This document shows, in pieces, positions 48,044 through 56,756 of a stretch of 64,000 nucleotides of DNA. Position numbers and translations under genes: made by a program. Each line of letters starts with the position of its first letter. Positions within the stretch are counted from its first letter, which is position 1. The notes beneath the pieces are model-generated. The model was not told where the DNA came from. It worked only from the letters and a program-made list of their open reading frames with translations, and made no database searches. Source of the stretch: JAWKJY01 sp041393535 (GTDB lineage Bacteria; Actinomycetota; Thermoleophilia; Gaiellales; Gaiellaceae); NCBI GenBank assembly GCA_041393535.1, contig JAWKJY010000001.1:434001-498000 (forward strand), in the 5' to 3' direction.

Positions 48044-49023
48044 TCGAGCGCGACGAGCCCGCGGGCCAGGGGCCCGGCGAGCGACGTGTCCCAATCACCC
48101 TGCTCGCCGGGTTCCTCGGCTCCGGGAAGACGACCCTGCTGAACCGGCTGCTCGCAGGCCGCCACGGCGTCCGCGTGGCCGTCCTCGTCAACGACTTCGG
48201 CTCGATCGACGTGGACGGCCGCCTGGTCGAGAGCGACGACGCCACCGTGCTCACGCTCGACAACGGCTGCATCTGCTGCTCGATCAGCGGTGACCTCGTC
48301 GCACAGCTGACCGCGCTGCTCGAGGGCCCGGCCCGCCCGGAGCACGTCCTGATCGAGGCGAGCGGCGTGACCGACCCGGGCCGGCTCCTCGTCGCGCTGC
48401 GCGACGCCCACCTGCGTTCGCTCGCGCGCGTCGACGCCGTCGTGACGCTCATCGACGCGGCGAACGTCGACTCGATCCCACCGACAGCGGCCGAGCTCGT
48501 CCGGCGGCAGCTCGCCGCCGCAGACGTGATCGTCTTCAACAAGGCCGACCTCGTCGCGCCCGACCGGCTCGCCGACCTCCGGGATCGACTCACCTACCCG
48601 CGCGCGAGGACGATCGACGCGACGTACGGCGCCGTCCGGCTGGACATCCTGCTGGGCATCGATCGCGACGCACTCGCTGGCGAGCAGAGGCGGCACGGCA
48701 CGCGAGTCGCCCGCCAGCACGACAACCGATTCTCGACATGGACGTGGACGTCGTCCGAGCCGCTCGCCTACGCAGCCGTCCGCCAGGTATTGGCGACTCT
48801 TCCGCCCGGCATCTACCGGGCAAAGGGCTTTCTCCGGCTGGCCGATTCGCCCGACGAGCAGGTCGTCGCTCACGTGGTCGGCCGCCGCGTCGACATCCGT
48901 CCGCTCGGCCCCTGGGGTGATCGCGAACGACGGACCGAGCTCGTCTTCATCGGGCTCGGCGTCGAGTGCGACCCCGAGGACGTCGCGAGGCGGCTCGCTG
49001 CGACGATCGCGGTTCCCGCATGA
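48016..49023 (+). CDS. G3E-family GTPase (CobW/YjiA-like metallochaperone)
   Basis: A 335-residue COG0523-type GTPase: Walker A G-F-L-G-S-G-K-T-T near 32-40, the metal motif G-C-I-C-C near 84, E-A-S-G-V-T-D near 114, and N-K-A-D base-recognition near 175. A CobW_C-type domain follows. Start ATG lies within narI. The family delivers Zn, Co or other metals. The place at the end of the nar operon, before a DGC protein, suggests metal supply to the reductase or to an accessory enzyme. Confidence 0.85.
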   Translation: MESPLESGVIERDEPAGQGPGERRVPITLLAGFLGSGKTTLLNRLLAGRHGVRVAVLVNDFGSIDVDGRLVESDDATVLTLDNGCICCSISGDLVAQLTALLEGPARPEHVLIEASGVTDPGRLLVALRDAHLRSLARVDAVVTLIDAANVDSIPPTAAELVRRQLAAADVIVFNKADLVAPDRLADLRDRLTYPRARTIDATYGAVRLDILLGIDRDALAGEQRRHGTRVARQHDNRFSTWTWTSSEPLAYAAVRQVLATLPPGIYRAKGFLRLADSPDEQVVAHVVGRRVDIRPLGPWGDRERRTELVFIGLGVECDPEDVARRLAATIAVPA

Positions 49024-49418
49024 CCGGAAGGGCCGACCGAGAGGCGCTGCCGCTCGTGTACTCCTGCTCGGGTAGCTCGAACGTCGCACAGCTCGCGAAC
49101 GCGATCGCCGTCCGGCTCGACCGGGAGGGTCGGGCCGAGATGTCCTGCATCGCCGGCGTCGGCGGCGGCGTGAAGGCACTCGTCCGGAAGGCCCAGTCTG
49201 GTCGCAGGATCATCGTCATCGACGGCTGCCCGCTCGGCTGCTGCGAGGTCGCGCTTGCCGCCCGGGGCGTCCGGCCCGACCGCGTCGTCCGCCTGCACGA
49301 GCGGGGCCTACGCAAGCGTCAGCACGTCGACTTCGACCCGCACGAGCGCGAGGAGGCGCTCGCCGCGATCGTCGCCGAGCTCGGGCCTGCGCTCTCCCCT
49401 TCGATCGGCGGCGGCTGA
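49020..49418 (+). CDS. DGC-domain putative zinc-binding protein
   Basis: A 132-residue protein of the DGC family: Y-S-C-S-G-S-S-N-V-A-Q-L-A-N near residue 14, M-S-C-I-A-G-V-G-G-G near 41, and I-D-G-C-P-L-G-C-C near 66. Cys residues may bind zinc. ATGA overlap with the GTPase suggests they act together. It is the last gene of the nitrate operon. Confidence 0.78.
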   Translation: MTGRADREALPLVYSCSGSSNVAQLANAIAVRLDREGRAEMSCIAGVGGGVKALVRKAQSGRRIIVIDGCPLGCCEVALAARGVRPDRVVRLHERGLRKRQHVDFDPHEREEALAAIVAELGPALSPSIGGG

Positions 49419-49505
49419 CCTGGCGGTCTCGCCGGTTGTTCACGCCCGGCCTCGATCGAGGGTGGGTGGCGGCGCGGATGGCGAGCGCGGGCGCCGTGCA
49501 CGGAG

Positions 49506-50003
49506 TCAGACGACGCGGCCCGCCGAGGCGTCGATGACCTGGCGGACACCGAAGCCGCGCGCGTTCTCGACGAGTACGAGCCGCTCGGGCCGTAGCCGGT
49601 ACACGTCGGCTGCGGCCAGGTGCTCCCGGATCCGTCGCTCCGCGGCGTCGTCGGCGTCGAGCGCGCCGAGCCAGGGGAACCGCTCCAGGTAGCGGGCGAG
49701 CGCCCGCGCCCGCGCATCGCCCGCGAGCAGCTCGACCGGCCCCTCGAGCTGGACGCCCTCGACCGTCCGCCACTCGTCGTGCTGGGCGTTCACCGCCGCC
49801 GCGGCGGACGGGCGCGCGGCGAGGTTCGCCGCGTGGCGCGACCCGGCCGAGGAGACGACGAGCGGCGAGAGACCGTCCTCGTCGAGCGCGTAGAACAGCG
49901 CGCAGGCCCACGGTGCCCCGTCCTCGCCGGCCGTGGCGAGGACGAGGGTCGTGTGCTGCGCGAGCAGCCGCCGCACCCGGTCGCGCACCGGGAGGGCGCT
50001 CAC
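49506..50003 (-). CDS. Pyridoxamine 5'-phosphate oxidase-like protein
   Basis: A 165-residue split-barrel flavin-binding protein. L-A-Q-H-T-T-L-V-L-A-T-A-G-E-D-G, W-A-C-A-L-F-Y-A-L-D and S-R-H-A-A-N-L-A closely match the protein at 34759-35448. It overlaps ubiX by 4 bp and is the last gene of the UbiD operon. It may bind FMN or prenylated FMN, or be an unrelated flavin reductase. Confidence 0.75.
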   Translation of the reverse strand: MSALPVRDRVRRLLAQHTTLVLATAGEDGAPWACALFYALDEDGLSPLVVSSAGSRHAANLAARPSAAAAVNAQHDEWRTVEGVQLEGPVELLAGDARARALARYLERFPWLGALDADDAAERRIREHLAAADVYRLRPERLVLVENARGFGVRQVIDASAGRVV

Positions 50004-50593
50004 CGCGAACCGCGGGTGATCGGCGGCTGCTCCCGCCAGCGGCGCACGAGGCCCGCTTCGAGGTCGAACTGGTCGAGCACCCGGCCGACCGTCTGGTCGA
50101 CGATCTCCTCGATCGAGGCGGGCCGGGTGTAGAAGGAGGGGACAGGCGGCAGGATCACCGCCCCCGCCGTGGCCGCGTCGAGCAGCAGCCGGCAGTGCCC
50201 GGCGTGGAGCGGCGTCTCGCGCAGGACGAGCACGAGGCGGCGCCGCTCCTTCAGCGCGACGTCCGCCGCGCGGGTCAGCAGGTTGTCCGTGTAGCTCGTC
50301 GCGATCGCCGAGAGCGTCTTGATCGAGCAGGGCGCGACGATCATCCCGGCGACCCGGAACGAGCCGCTCGCGATCGACGCCGAGAGGTCGCGCGCGTCGT
50401 GGACGACGTCCGCGAGTGCCTCGACGTCGGCCGGAGTTCGATCGGTCTCGAACGCGATGTTCATCCGAGCCGTCGTCGTCATCACCAGGTGGGACTCGAC
50501 CTCCGGCATCGCCGCCAGCACCTCGAGCAGGCGGACGCCGTAGACGCTGCCGCTCGCGCCCGAGATGCCGACGACGAGCCGGAGCCTGCCCAC
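50000..50593 (-). CDS. ubiX: UbiX-family flavin prenyltransferase
   Basis: A 197-residue flavoprotein: G-I-S-G-A-S-G-S-V-Y-G near residue 9, A-P-C-S-I-K-T-L-S-A-I-A near 86, and R-E-T-P-L-H near 126 are UbiX signatures. It makes the prenylated FMN cofactor required by UbiD enzymes, two of which are encoded just upstream. ATGA overlap with the PNPOx gene. Confidence 0.93.
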   Translation of the reverse strand: MGRLRLVVGISGASGSVYGVRLLEVLAAMPEVESHLVMTTTARMNIAFETDRTPADVEALADVVHDARDLSASIASGSFRVAGMIVAPCSIKTLSAIATSYTDNLLTRAADVALKERRRLVLVLRETPLHAGHCRLLLDAATAGAVILPPVPSFYTRPASIEEIVDQTVGRVLDQFDLEAGLVRRWREQPPITRGSR

Positions 50594-50594
50594 G

Positions 50595-51011
50595 TCAGCC
50601 TCCCGTCGGGGGACGCCTGCCCGCCACGTGCTCGTGGTACTTGCGGATCTCCTCCTGCCCGAGCATGTCGGGCAGGGTCGATCCCTTGTAGCGCGAGCCC
50701 GTGTACTTCCTGCTCTCCTCGGCCATCGCCTGGAGGTCGTCCTGGCCGATGTCCGCGCGCGCGGCGCTCGCCTCCTCGCCCAGCTCCTCGAGGACGCGGA
50801 TCGACCACGGCGCGCCCTCGCGGTTCTCGATCCAGTCGACCACCCAGAGCTCGTCGCCGCCGGGGATCCCGTCCGGCTCGGGCGAGACGAGCGCGCGGAC
50901 GACCTTCCGCTCGAACGTGTCGCGGTCGCGCACCTCGACGACGATCGGCTCGCCGGCCGCCATCGCCTCGCGCTGCTCGTCGAGGTACCCGATGTACGCC
51001 TCGTAGGGCAT
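50595..51011 (-). CDS. Small acidic protein of UbiD operon (family member 1)
   Basis: A 138-residue protein whose first 75 residues share V-E-V-R-D-R-D-T-F-E-R, V-R-A-L-V and W-S-I-R-V-L-E-E-L with the 97-residue protein at 55403-55696. The C-terminal extension is charged (Y-T-G-S-R-Y-K-G-S-T-L-P). Spaced 1 bp from ubiX and 2 bp from the next small gene. Possibly a non-catalytic subunit of the UbiD enzyme, as in phenylphosphate carboxylase, which has small subunits. No known domain was recognised. Confidence 0.6.
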   Translation of the reverse strand: MPYEAYIGYLDEQREAMAAGEPIVVEVRDRDTFERKVVRALVSPEPDGIPGGDELWVVDWIENREGAPWSIRVLEELGEEASAARADIGQDDLQAMAEESRKYTGSRYKGSTLPDMLGQEEIRKYHEHVAGRRPPTGG

Positions 51012-51013
51012 CG

Positions 51014-51388
51014 CTACGTCCCCGGCTTCTGCCGGTAGCGGGACTCGCGGAAGCGCTCGGCCGAGCCGAGCGACTGCTCGATGTCGAGGCTCTGCGCGAC
51101 CGTGTGGTCGGTCGAGAGCGCGTCGTCCTCGAGCACCTCGATCACCTCGATCCACCAGCTCGACGGGATCCGGACGCCGAGGCGGCCGTACGTGTTCAGC
51201 CGGGCGCCGCCGCCGCTCGGCAGCCGCTCCGGCGCGGTGGCGACCACGGCCAGCACCGCGAACTGCTCCATCGTCTCCGTGTCGCGGACGTGGATCTTGA
51301 CCTCGGCGCCGTCCTGCAGCGTGTCGTACGGCATGACGGGCATGTCGAAGAAGTCGTACTCGTCGCTCTGCACGAACTCGCGTGGCAT
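51014..51388 (-). CDS. Small acidic protein of UbiD operon (family member 2)
   Basis: A 124-residue protein. The middle V-K-I-H-V-R-D-T-E-T-M-E-Q-F and the late W-W-I-E-V-I-E-V-L-E-D-D correspond to the V-R-D and I-x-V-L-E blocks of the other two small proteins in this operon. It therefore looks like a diverged member of the same family. Located between the Mrp ATPase and member 1. Confidence 0.6.
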   Translation of the reverse strand: MPREFVQSDEYDFFDMPVMPYDTLQDGAEVKIHVRDTETMEQFAVLAVVATAPERLPSGGGARLNTYGRLGVRIPSSWWIEVIEVLEDDALSTDHTVAQSLDIEQSLGSAERFRESRYRQKPGT

Positions 51389-51403
51389 CGCGCTCCCTCC
51401 CCG

Positions 51404-52381
51404 TCACACCGCGGGCGCCAGGGGCCGGCCGGCCTCCAGCGTGCGGATGTTCGCCTCGAGCTTGTCGACGATCGAATAGAACGTCCTGGCCATCTCCGAG
51501 TCCGGCGCCGCGGCGACGAACGGCCGTCCCTCGTCCGAGCCGGCAGCGACCGACTGGTGCAGCGGCAGCCGCCCGAGGAACGGCACGCCGAGCTCCTCGG
51601 CCAGCTCCTGGCCCGCGCCGGAGCGGAGCACCGCGGCGTTGTCGCCGCAGCTCGGGCAGTGGTAGCCGCTCATGTTCTCGATCACGCCGAGGAGCGGCAC
51701 CTTCGCGCTGAGGCAGAGCGTCGCAGCGCGTCGGGCGGTGGCCTGGGAGACCTCCGAGGCCATGGTGACGATGATCGCCCCGGTCAGGTCGGAGATGTAC
51801 TGCATCACGCTGATCGCCTCCGACCCCGTGCCAGCGGGCAGGTCGACGATCAGGTAGTCGCCGTCGCCGTAGGCGACGTTCGCGCAGAACTCCTCGGTCG
51901 CGGCCCGGCGCATCTCGTGGAACCAGGTGACGACCTCGGCGTCCTCGATGATGAAGCCCACCGACATCACGCGGACGCCGTACTCGCTCTCCACCGGGAC
52001 GATCCCCTCGCGCCCGGCCATCAGCTTCGACTGGCGGACGCCCATCATCCGCGGCACCGACGGGCTGTCGAAGTCGGAGTCGAGGATCGTCACCGTGCGG
52101 CCGCGCTTCTGCAGCGCGACCGCGAGGTTCGTCGACACCGTCGTCTTGCCGACCCCGCCCTTGCCGGAGAGGATGCAGATCTTGTTCCGGATGCCGGCCA
52201 TGCGCTTCTTCGCGATGTCCATGCGCCCGTGGTCGTACAGGTCGAGCTTCTCGGGCAGCGTGCAGGCGAAGTAGCGGCTGCACGCCTCGCAGACGAAGTC
52301 GCACGAGTTGTCGACGTTCATCTTCACGATCTCGAAGAGACCGTCCTGCGCGCGGGCCTGCTCGGGCTCGGTGGCGCTCAC
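51404..52381 (-). CDS. Mrp/NBP35-type P-loop ATPase with N-terminal Cys cluster
   Basis: A 325-residue protein. N-terminus C-D-F-V-C-E-A-C-S-R-Y-F-A-C (about 25-38) is a likely iron-sulfur or zinc site. The ATPase has a deviant Walker A G-K-G-G-V-G-K-T-T near 75, and D-S-D-F-D-S-P-S-V near 102. C-P-S-C near 225 matches the Mrp cluster-binding CxxC. GTG start overlaps the UbiD stop. Mrp proteins carry iron-sulfur clusters or act as reductase activators. Placement inside a UbiD operon suggests it matures or activates the decarboxylase or a partner. Confidence 0.82.
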   Translation of the reverse strand: MSATEPEQARAQDGLFEIVKMNVDNSCDFVCEACSRYFACTLPEKLDLYDHGRMDIAKKRMAGIRNKICILSGKGGVGKTTVSTNLAVALQKRGRTVTILDSDFDSPSVPRMMGVRQSKLMAGREGIVPVESEYGVRVMSVGFIIEDAEVVTWFHEMRRAATEEFCANVAYGDGDYLIVDLPAGTGSEAISVMQYISDLTGAIIVTMASEVSQATARRAATLCLSAKVPLLGVIENMSGYHCPSCGDNAAVLRSGAGQELAEELGVPFLGRLPLHQSVAAGSDEGRPFVAAAPDSEMARTFYSIVDKLEANIRTLEAGRPLAPAV

Positions 52382-53862
52382 CAGCGGAACCTCCCTCCGG
52401 CGGCGGGCAGGCCGTACTCGGTCTCCCACCGCTCGACGACCTTGTCCTTGACGGCGGCCGGGTAGGCCGAGGCGAACGAGAGCGGCGTGTGGCCGTGCGT
52501 CGAGCCGTCGCCGTTCGCCCGGCCGCCCGCCGTCGACAGGGTCATCGCGGCGCCCCGGGAGTGGAGCTTGTCGTGCAGGTCGAGGAACGGGACGAGCGGG
52601 TGGCCGGGCGCGAGCTCGAACACCTGGATCCCGTCGGCCGGGTGCGTGCGGGTGAAGACCGCGTGCAGCGCCTCGGTGAAGTTCGTCACCTCGACGTCGC
52701 CTTCGACGACCATCACGTACTGGAAGAACACGGCCATCTTCGAGCCGCGGACGACGCTCGCGACCTGGTCGCCGATCCCCGGGTGGCCGGGCTCGACCGC
52801 GACGAGCAGGAGCGAGAACTTCAGGCCCGGCGGCGAGTAGACCTTCCGGACGGGCAGGCCGCTGTCGACCAGCTCGCGGCGGATGCCGGCCGTGAGGCTG
52901 AAGACGCCGAGCAGGATCTCGCACTCGTCGAGCTCGGTGCCCGCGCAGCTGACCGGGACGATCGGGTTGTCGCGGTGCGTGATGCAGTCGACGCGGAAGA
53001 CCGGCCGCGGCATGCGCGGGCTCGCACGGTAGCCGGTGGCCTCGCCGAAGGGGCCCTCGTCCCAGCGTTCGTACGGCCGGACGTGGCCCTCGATCACGAG
53101 CTCGCTCGTCGCGGGGACGAGCAGGTCGTTCGTCTCGCACTTGACGAGCTCGAGCGGCGCGCGGCGCAGGCCGCCCGCGATCGTCGCCTCGCTGACGCCC
53201 GCGGGCATTTGCATCGAGCCGACCATCGAGGCCGTCGGACAGCCGCCGAAGAAGATCGCGAACGGCATGTCGAGCCCGCGGGGCTCGTAGCGCTGGTAGT
53301 AGATCATCCCGTTGTGCTGGAACGGGTTGACGATCCCGCCGAGGATCGCCTTCGTGTGGATCATGTGGCGGTAGACGCCCCAGTTGACCCAGTCCGAGTC
53401 GGGGTCCTTCTGCACGGTGACGCCGAAGGTGTCGAGGTAGCGGCCGCCGTCGCCCTCGTGCAGGTACGGGGCCGGGAAGCCGAAGAGGTTGATCTCCTCG
53501 CCGCGCAGGATGTTCTCCTTGCACGGCCCGGTCTTCACCTGGAGCGGCCGGATGGGGTGTTCCATGCGCTTGATGAACTCCTCCATCAGCCGCTCGTACG
53601 GCGTCGTCGCCTCGAGCTCGAGCGCGAGCGCGACGCGGGCGAAGTCGCTGTTCCAGCCCTTCGCGATCGGCGACCCGAGCATCGCGTAGCCCTCGGGGTA
53701 GCCCTTGATCCTCGGCATGTACGCCATCGGCGCGCCGATCTCGTTGATCCGCCGCATGATCGCGCCGGCCTCGAGGTTCCAGTGCACCTCGGTGTCGATC
53801 GTCACCATCTCGCCCGCGGCCGCGCAGGCGTCCATGAACTCGCGCAGGTCGTAGTAGGGCAT
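52378..53862 (-). CDS. UbiD-family (de)carboxylase 1
   Basis: A 494-residue UbiD enzyme. The N-terminal Y-Y-D-L-R-E-F is typical; G-E-E-I-N-L-F-G-F-P-A-P near 121 and the block D-E-G-P-F-G-E-A-T-G-Y near 266 contain the conserved Glu of the prenyl-FMN active site region. No frameshift. It needs the UbiX product. The substrate is unknown; UbiD enzymes act on aromatic or alpha,beta-unsaturated acids, in either direction. A second, different UbiD lies upstream. Confidence 0.9.
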   Translation of the reverse strand: MPYYDLREFMDACAAAGEMVTIDTEVHWNLEAGAIMRRINEIGAPMAYMPRIKGYPEGYAMLGSPIAKGWNSDFARVALALELEATTPYERLMEEFIKRMEHPIRPLQVKTGPCKENILRGEEINLFGFPAPYLHEGDGGRYLDTFGVTVQKDPDSDWVNWGVYRHMIHTKAILGGIVNPFQHNGMIYYQRYEPRGLDMPFAIFFGGCPTASMVGSMQMPAGVSEATIAGGLRRAPLELVKCETNDLLVPATSELVIEGHVRPYERWDEGPFGEATGYRASPRMPRPVFRVDCITHRDNPIVPVSCAGTELDECEILLGVFSLTAGIRRELVDSGLPVRKVYSPPGLKFSLLLVAVEPGHPGIGDQVASVVRGSKMAVFFQYVMVVEGDVEVTNFTEALHAVFTRTHPADGIQVFELAPGHPLVPFLDLHDKLHSRGAAMTLSTAGGRANGDGSTHGHTPLSFASAYPAAVKDKVVERWETEYGLPAAGGRFRW

Positions 53863-53890
53863 CGGTTCTCCAGTCGTGTCGGCGGCTGCC

Positions 53891-55372
53891 CTAGGAGGCG
53901 GGCCGCTCGTCCTCGGGCGGGAAGCCGTAGTCGGTCGACCAGGCCGCGAGCACCTTCTCTTGGATCGCCTGCGGGTAGCACTGGTCGAAGGAGACGCGCG
54001 GCGGCACGGCGATCGAGGGATCCCAGTCGCGGGGCCAGGTGCAGTCGAAGATCACGGACGGCCCCGAGCCGCGCTCGAGCTCTGCCGCGGTGAGCTGCGG
54101 CGCGTCGGGCGCCGCCGGCGACTCCTTCACGAGCCACGTGTCCCGCTTGGGATGGCACTTCGTCACGAGCGCGTGGAAGAGCGAGACCGGGTTGCGCAGG
54201 TCGATGTCGTCGTCGTAGACGGCGATCCACGGCACCGTGCGCGTCGCGTCGGTCGAGCGGACGACGCCCGCGATCGACTGCGAGAACGCGGAGAACGGGA
54301 TCTTGCTCGACACGGCGACGAAGCTCCCGGCCAGCCACGGGGGCGAGAACACGTCTGCGATCGGCCAGCCGCGCCGGTCGAATGCCTGGCGCAGCTGGAC
54401 GTCCTGGTCCAGCCCGCGCACGACGTGGATGTCCGAGATCGGCGTCCCCCAGGTCGAGAAGGGCAGCACCGGGTCGTGCCGGCGCGTGATCGTCGTTACT
54501 TCGAACACGGGCGCGGGCGCCGCAGCGCGGCCCCGGTAGCCGTACACCGAGGCGAACGGCCCCGCCTGGACCTGTCTGTCGGAGCGCAGCACGCCCTCGA
54601 GCACGATCTCGGCGCTCGCGGGCACCAGCAGGTCGCTCTCCTCCGCCTTGACCAGGTGGAGCGGCTCCCGCTGCAGGCCGCCGGCGATCTCCGCGGCGGT
54701 CGTGCCGCGCCGCCGGGCGAGCGTCATCCCCGCCGCCATCGCCGCCACGGGGATCGTCCCGATCGCGACGGCCAGCGGCATCAGCTTGCCCTCGGGCGCG
54801 TAGCGCTCGCGCAGGAGCTGGCCGATCGGGCTGTCCGGGTCGAGCGCACCCGCGAGCCGGTTGCGGCCCGTGACCATCATCGGCAGCAGGTCCCACGCGA
54901 CGTAGCCGCTGCCCGGCTCGCCCGCGATCGCGACTGCCCACGACGTGAGATAACGGCCGCCGTCGCCCTCGTGCAGGAGCGGCGCCGGAAGCGTGCCGAG
55001 GTCGACGTCCTCGCCGGCGAGGATGACCTCCTTCACCGGGCCGCCCTTGACCTGGAGCGGCTTGATCGGCGCATCGACGCGCTTGACGACCTCGCCGAGT
55101 AGGGTCGCGTACGCCGTGCCGGGATCGAGGTCGAGCGCGACCGCGGCCTTTGCCCAGATCGCGCGGGCGCCACGGCTGAGCGTGCCGCCGACGAGGCTCG
55201 CGCCCTCGCTGCCGACCAGGCTCGTCAGGTGGACGGCCGGCCCGCCCCGCTCGGCGAGCCGCTGCGCGATCGCGCCGGCCTCGAGCTCGGGGTCGACCTC
55301 GGCCTCGACGCGCACCAGCTCGCCTGCGGCGGCCAGCGCGTCGAGGTACTCGCGGAAGTCGTAGTGCGCCAC
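53891..55372 (-). CDS. UbiD-family (de)carboxylase 2 with altered active-site motif
   Basis: A 493-residue UbiD protein: H-Y-D-F-R-E-Y at the start, G-E-D-V-D-L-G-T-L-P-A-P near 119, S-A-E-I-V-L-E-G near 245. In place of the G-P-F-G-E block of UbiD 1 it has A-G-P-F-A-S-V-Y-G-Y-R, so the Glu at that spot is missing. The two proteins may form a heteromer, like the alpha and beta subunits of phenylphosphate carboxylase. The gap to UbiD 1 is 28 bp. Confidence 0.88.
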   Translation of the reverse strand: MAHYDFREYLDALAAAGELVRVEAEVDPELEAGAIAQRLAERGGPAVHLTSLVGSEGASLVGGTLSRGARAIWAKAAVALDLDPGTAYATLLGEVVKRVDAPIKPLQVKGGPVKEVILAGEDVDLGTLPAPLLHEGDGGRYLTSWAVAIAGEPGSGYVAWDLLPMMVTGRNRLAGALDPDSPIGQLLRERYAPEGKLMPLAVAIGTIPVAAMAAGMTLARRRGTTAAEIAGGLQREPLHLVKAEESDLLVPASAEIVLEGVLRSDRQVQAGPFASVYGYRGRAAAPAPVFEVTTITRRHDPVLPFSTWGTPISDIHVVRGLDQDVQLRQAFDRRGWPIADVFSPPWLAGSFVAVSSKIPFSAFSQSIAGVVRSTDATRTVPWIAVYDDDIDLRNPVSLFHALVTKCHPKRDTWLVKESPAAPDAPQLTAAELERGSGPSVIFDCTWPRDWDPSIAVPPRVSFDQCYPQAIQEKVLAAWSTDYGFPPEDERPAS

Positions 55373-55402
55373 TCCCTCCTCGCTTTCTCCCCGTGGGGCC
55401 CG

Positions 55403-55696
55403 TCAGCCCTCGCCGCCGTGGCGGCGGAACGCCGACACGGGCCTGATCTCGACCGACTCCGGGTCGAGCGTCTCGAGGATCCGGATCGTCCAGTCGTCGG
55501 CCGAGACGTTCTCGGCCAGGTTCCGCAGCACGAGGCGGTCGCCCTGGGCGTCCGCACCGCCCGGCTGCAGCAGCGCCCGGACGACGAGCCGCTCGAAGGT
55601 GTCGTTATCCCGAACCTCGACCGTCACCGCGTTGCCGGCGTCGATCTCCGGGCGCAGCGCCTCGACGTACTCCTCGAGGATCTCGTACTCGGCCAT
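55403..55696 (-). CDS. Small acidic protein of UbiD operon (family member 3)
   Basis: A 97-residue protein with V-E-V-R-D-N-D-T-F-E-R, V-R-A-L-L and W-T-I-R-I-L-E-T-L, shared with the protein at 50595-51011. It is the first gene of the UbiD operon and ends 30 bp before UbiD 2. The ATG has an AGGGAG site. At about 10.7 kDa its size is like the small gamma subunit of phenylphosphate carboxylase, but homology is not established. Confidence 0.65.
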   Translation of the reverse strand: MAEYEILEEYVEALRPEIDAGNAVTVEVRDNDTFERLVVRALLQPGGADAQGDRLVLRNLAENVSADDWTIRILETLDPESVEIRPVSAFRRHGGEG

Positions 55697-55785
55697 GTGC
55701 TCCCTCCCACGACGGCTCTACGGCCGCCGCTCGCGGCCACCGGGCCGAGCCTCGCAGGCCCCGACGGCACGCGGACGATCAAGAT

Positions 55786-55917
55786 TGACCAACTTCGCGT
55801 GACGAACATGCGGGCGTCGCGACGGCGCTGATCAGGATCGTCCAGCGCCGGAGGCCCGGCGCTGGGAACGCCACGTGGGCAGCCGGATGGCGGGGCGATT
55901 GGTCAATGTTGACCAGG
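55786..55917. promoter_or_regulatory. TTGACCA/TGGTCAA operator cluster between UbiD operon and PAS-LuxR gene
   Basis: Three half-sites: TTGACCAA at 55786-55793, and a palindrome TTGGTCAATGTTGACCAG at 55900-55917 formed by TGGTCAA and TTGACCA two bases apart. The region lies between divergent genes (small protein at 55696, PAS-LuxR at 56024), so it could control both. The same element flanks the nitrate operon promoter at 37701-37756. Confidence 0.7.
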
Positions 55918-56023
55918 TGCGGCGGGCCGCTCCCTGCAGGGTCGGCGGCGACCCGTAGAAAGCCCACCGGCGATCCGCGGAAACCCCGGATGAAGCCCGG
56001 CCGACCGGTCCCATACTCGGGCA

Positions 56024-56593
56024 ATGCCTGCGCAGGACCTGCGCTCGGGCGACCCGCTCTTCGCCACCGATCGCACACTGCAGATCGTCGTCTGGAACAC
56101 CGCCGCGGAGGAGCTCACCGGCATCCCCGCGGAGGAGGCCATCGGCCGGCCGTGCTGGCAGGTCATCTGCGGCCACGACGACCGCGGGGCCCTCACCTGC
56201 CACGCCGACTGCGCGGGTGCCCGGGACGCGCTGGCCGGCTGGCCCGTGCGGCGGCGGGCACTGTGGATCAAGACGAGCAGCGGCCGCCGCCGCGTCGCCC
56301 TCTCGACGGTGGTCGTGCCCGACGAGCCCGGTCCGCTCATCGTCCACCTGCTCGACGACGCCGACCCAGGCGCACAACCTTCGCCGCCGCCAGGGCCGCG
56401 TCCCATGCTCAGTCCCCGTCAGCTCGAGGTGCTCCGCCTCCTCGCCGACGGTCTGACAGCGAAGCAAGTGGCTCACCGTCTGACCCTCGCCATGCCGACC
56501 GTCCGCAACCACATCCGCGGCATCCTCACCGAGCTCGGGGCGCACTCACAACTCGAGGCCCTGGCAGCTGCCCGCCGCTGGGGGCTCCTCTAG
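56024..56593 (+). CDS. PAS-LuxR transcription factor with Cys motif (second copy)
   Basis: A 189-residue paralogue of the protein at 34040-34618. PAS domain with F-A-T-D-R-T-L-Q-I-V-V-W-N, G-R-P-C-W near 44 and C-H-A-D-C near 60. LuxR domain with L-S-P-R-Q-L-E-V-L-R-L-L-A-D-G, then P-T-V-R-N-H-I-R-G-I-L. The three Cys are conserved between the two. It is divergent from the UbiD operon across the operator cluster, so it is a good candidate for the regulator that binds there, possibly as an autoregulated gene. Confidence 0.82.
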   Translation: MPAQDLRSGDPLFATDRTLQIVVWNTAAEELTGIPAEEAIGRPCWQVICGHDDRGALTCHADCAGARDALAGWPVRRRALWIKTSSGRRRVALSTVVVPDEPGPLIVHLLDDADPGAQPSPPPGPRPMLSPRQLEVLRLLADGLTAKQVAHRLTLAMPTVRNHIRGILTELGAHSQLEALAAARRWGLL

Positions 56594-56756
56594 CTTGCGA
56601 CCTCGACAAGCCCCGACGATGCGGTGACGGTGCTGCTGCTCGTGGAGTAGTAGGTGGCTGGCCGGTCGTCCGGGTGCCGGCTGGGAGACGCTTGCGTGGT
56701 CCGGCGCGCCGCGCCCAGGGCCGGGCGGAGCCCGCGGGTCGTGCGGTGGCTCAGGG

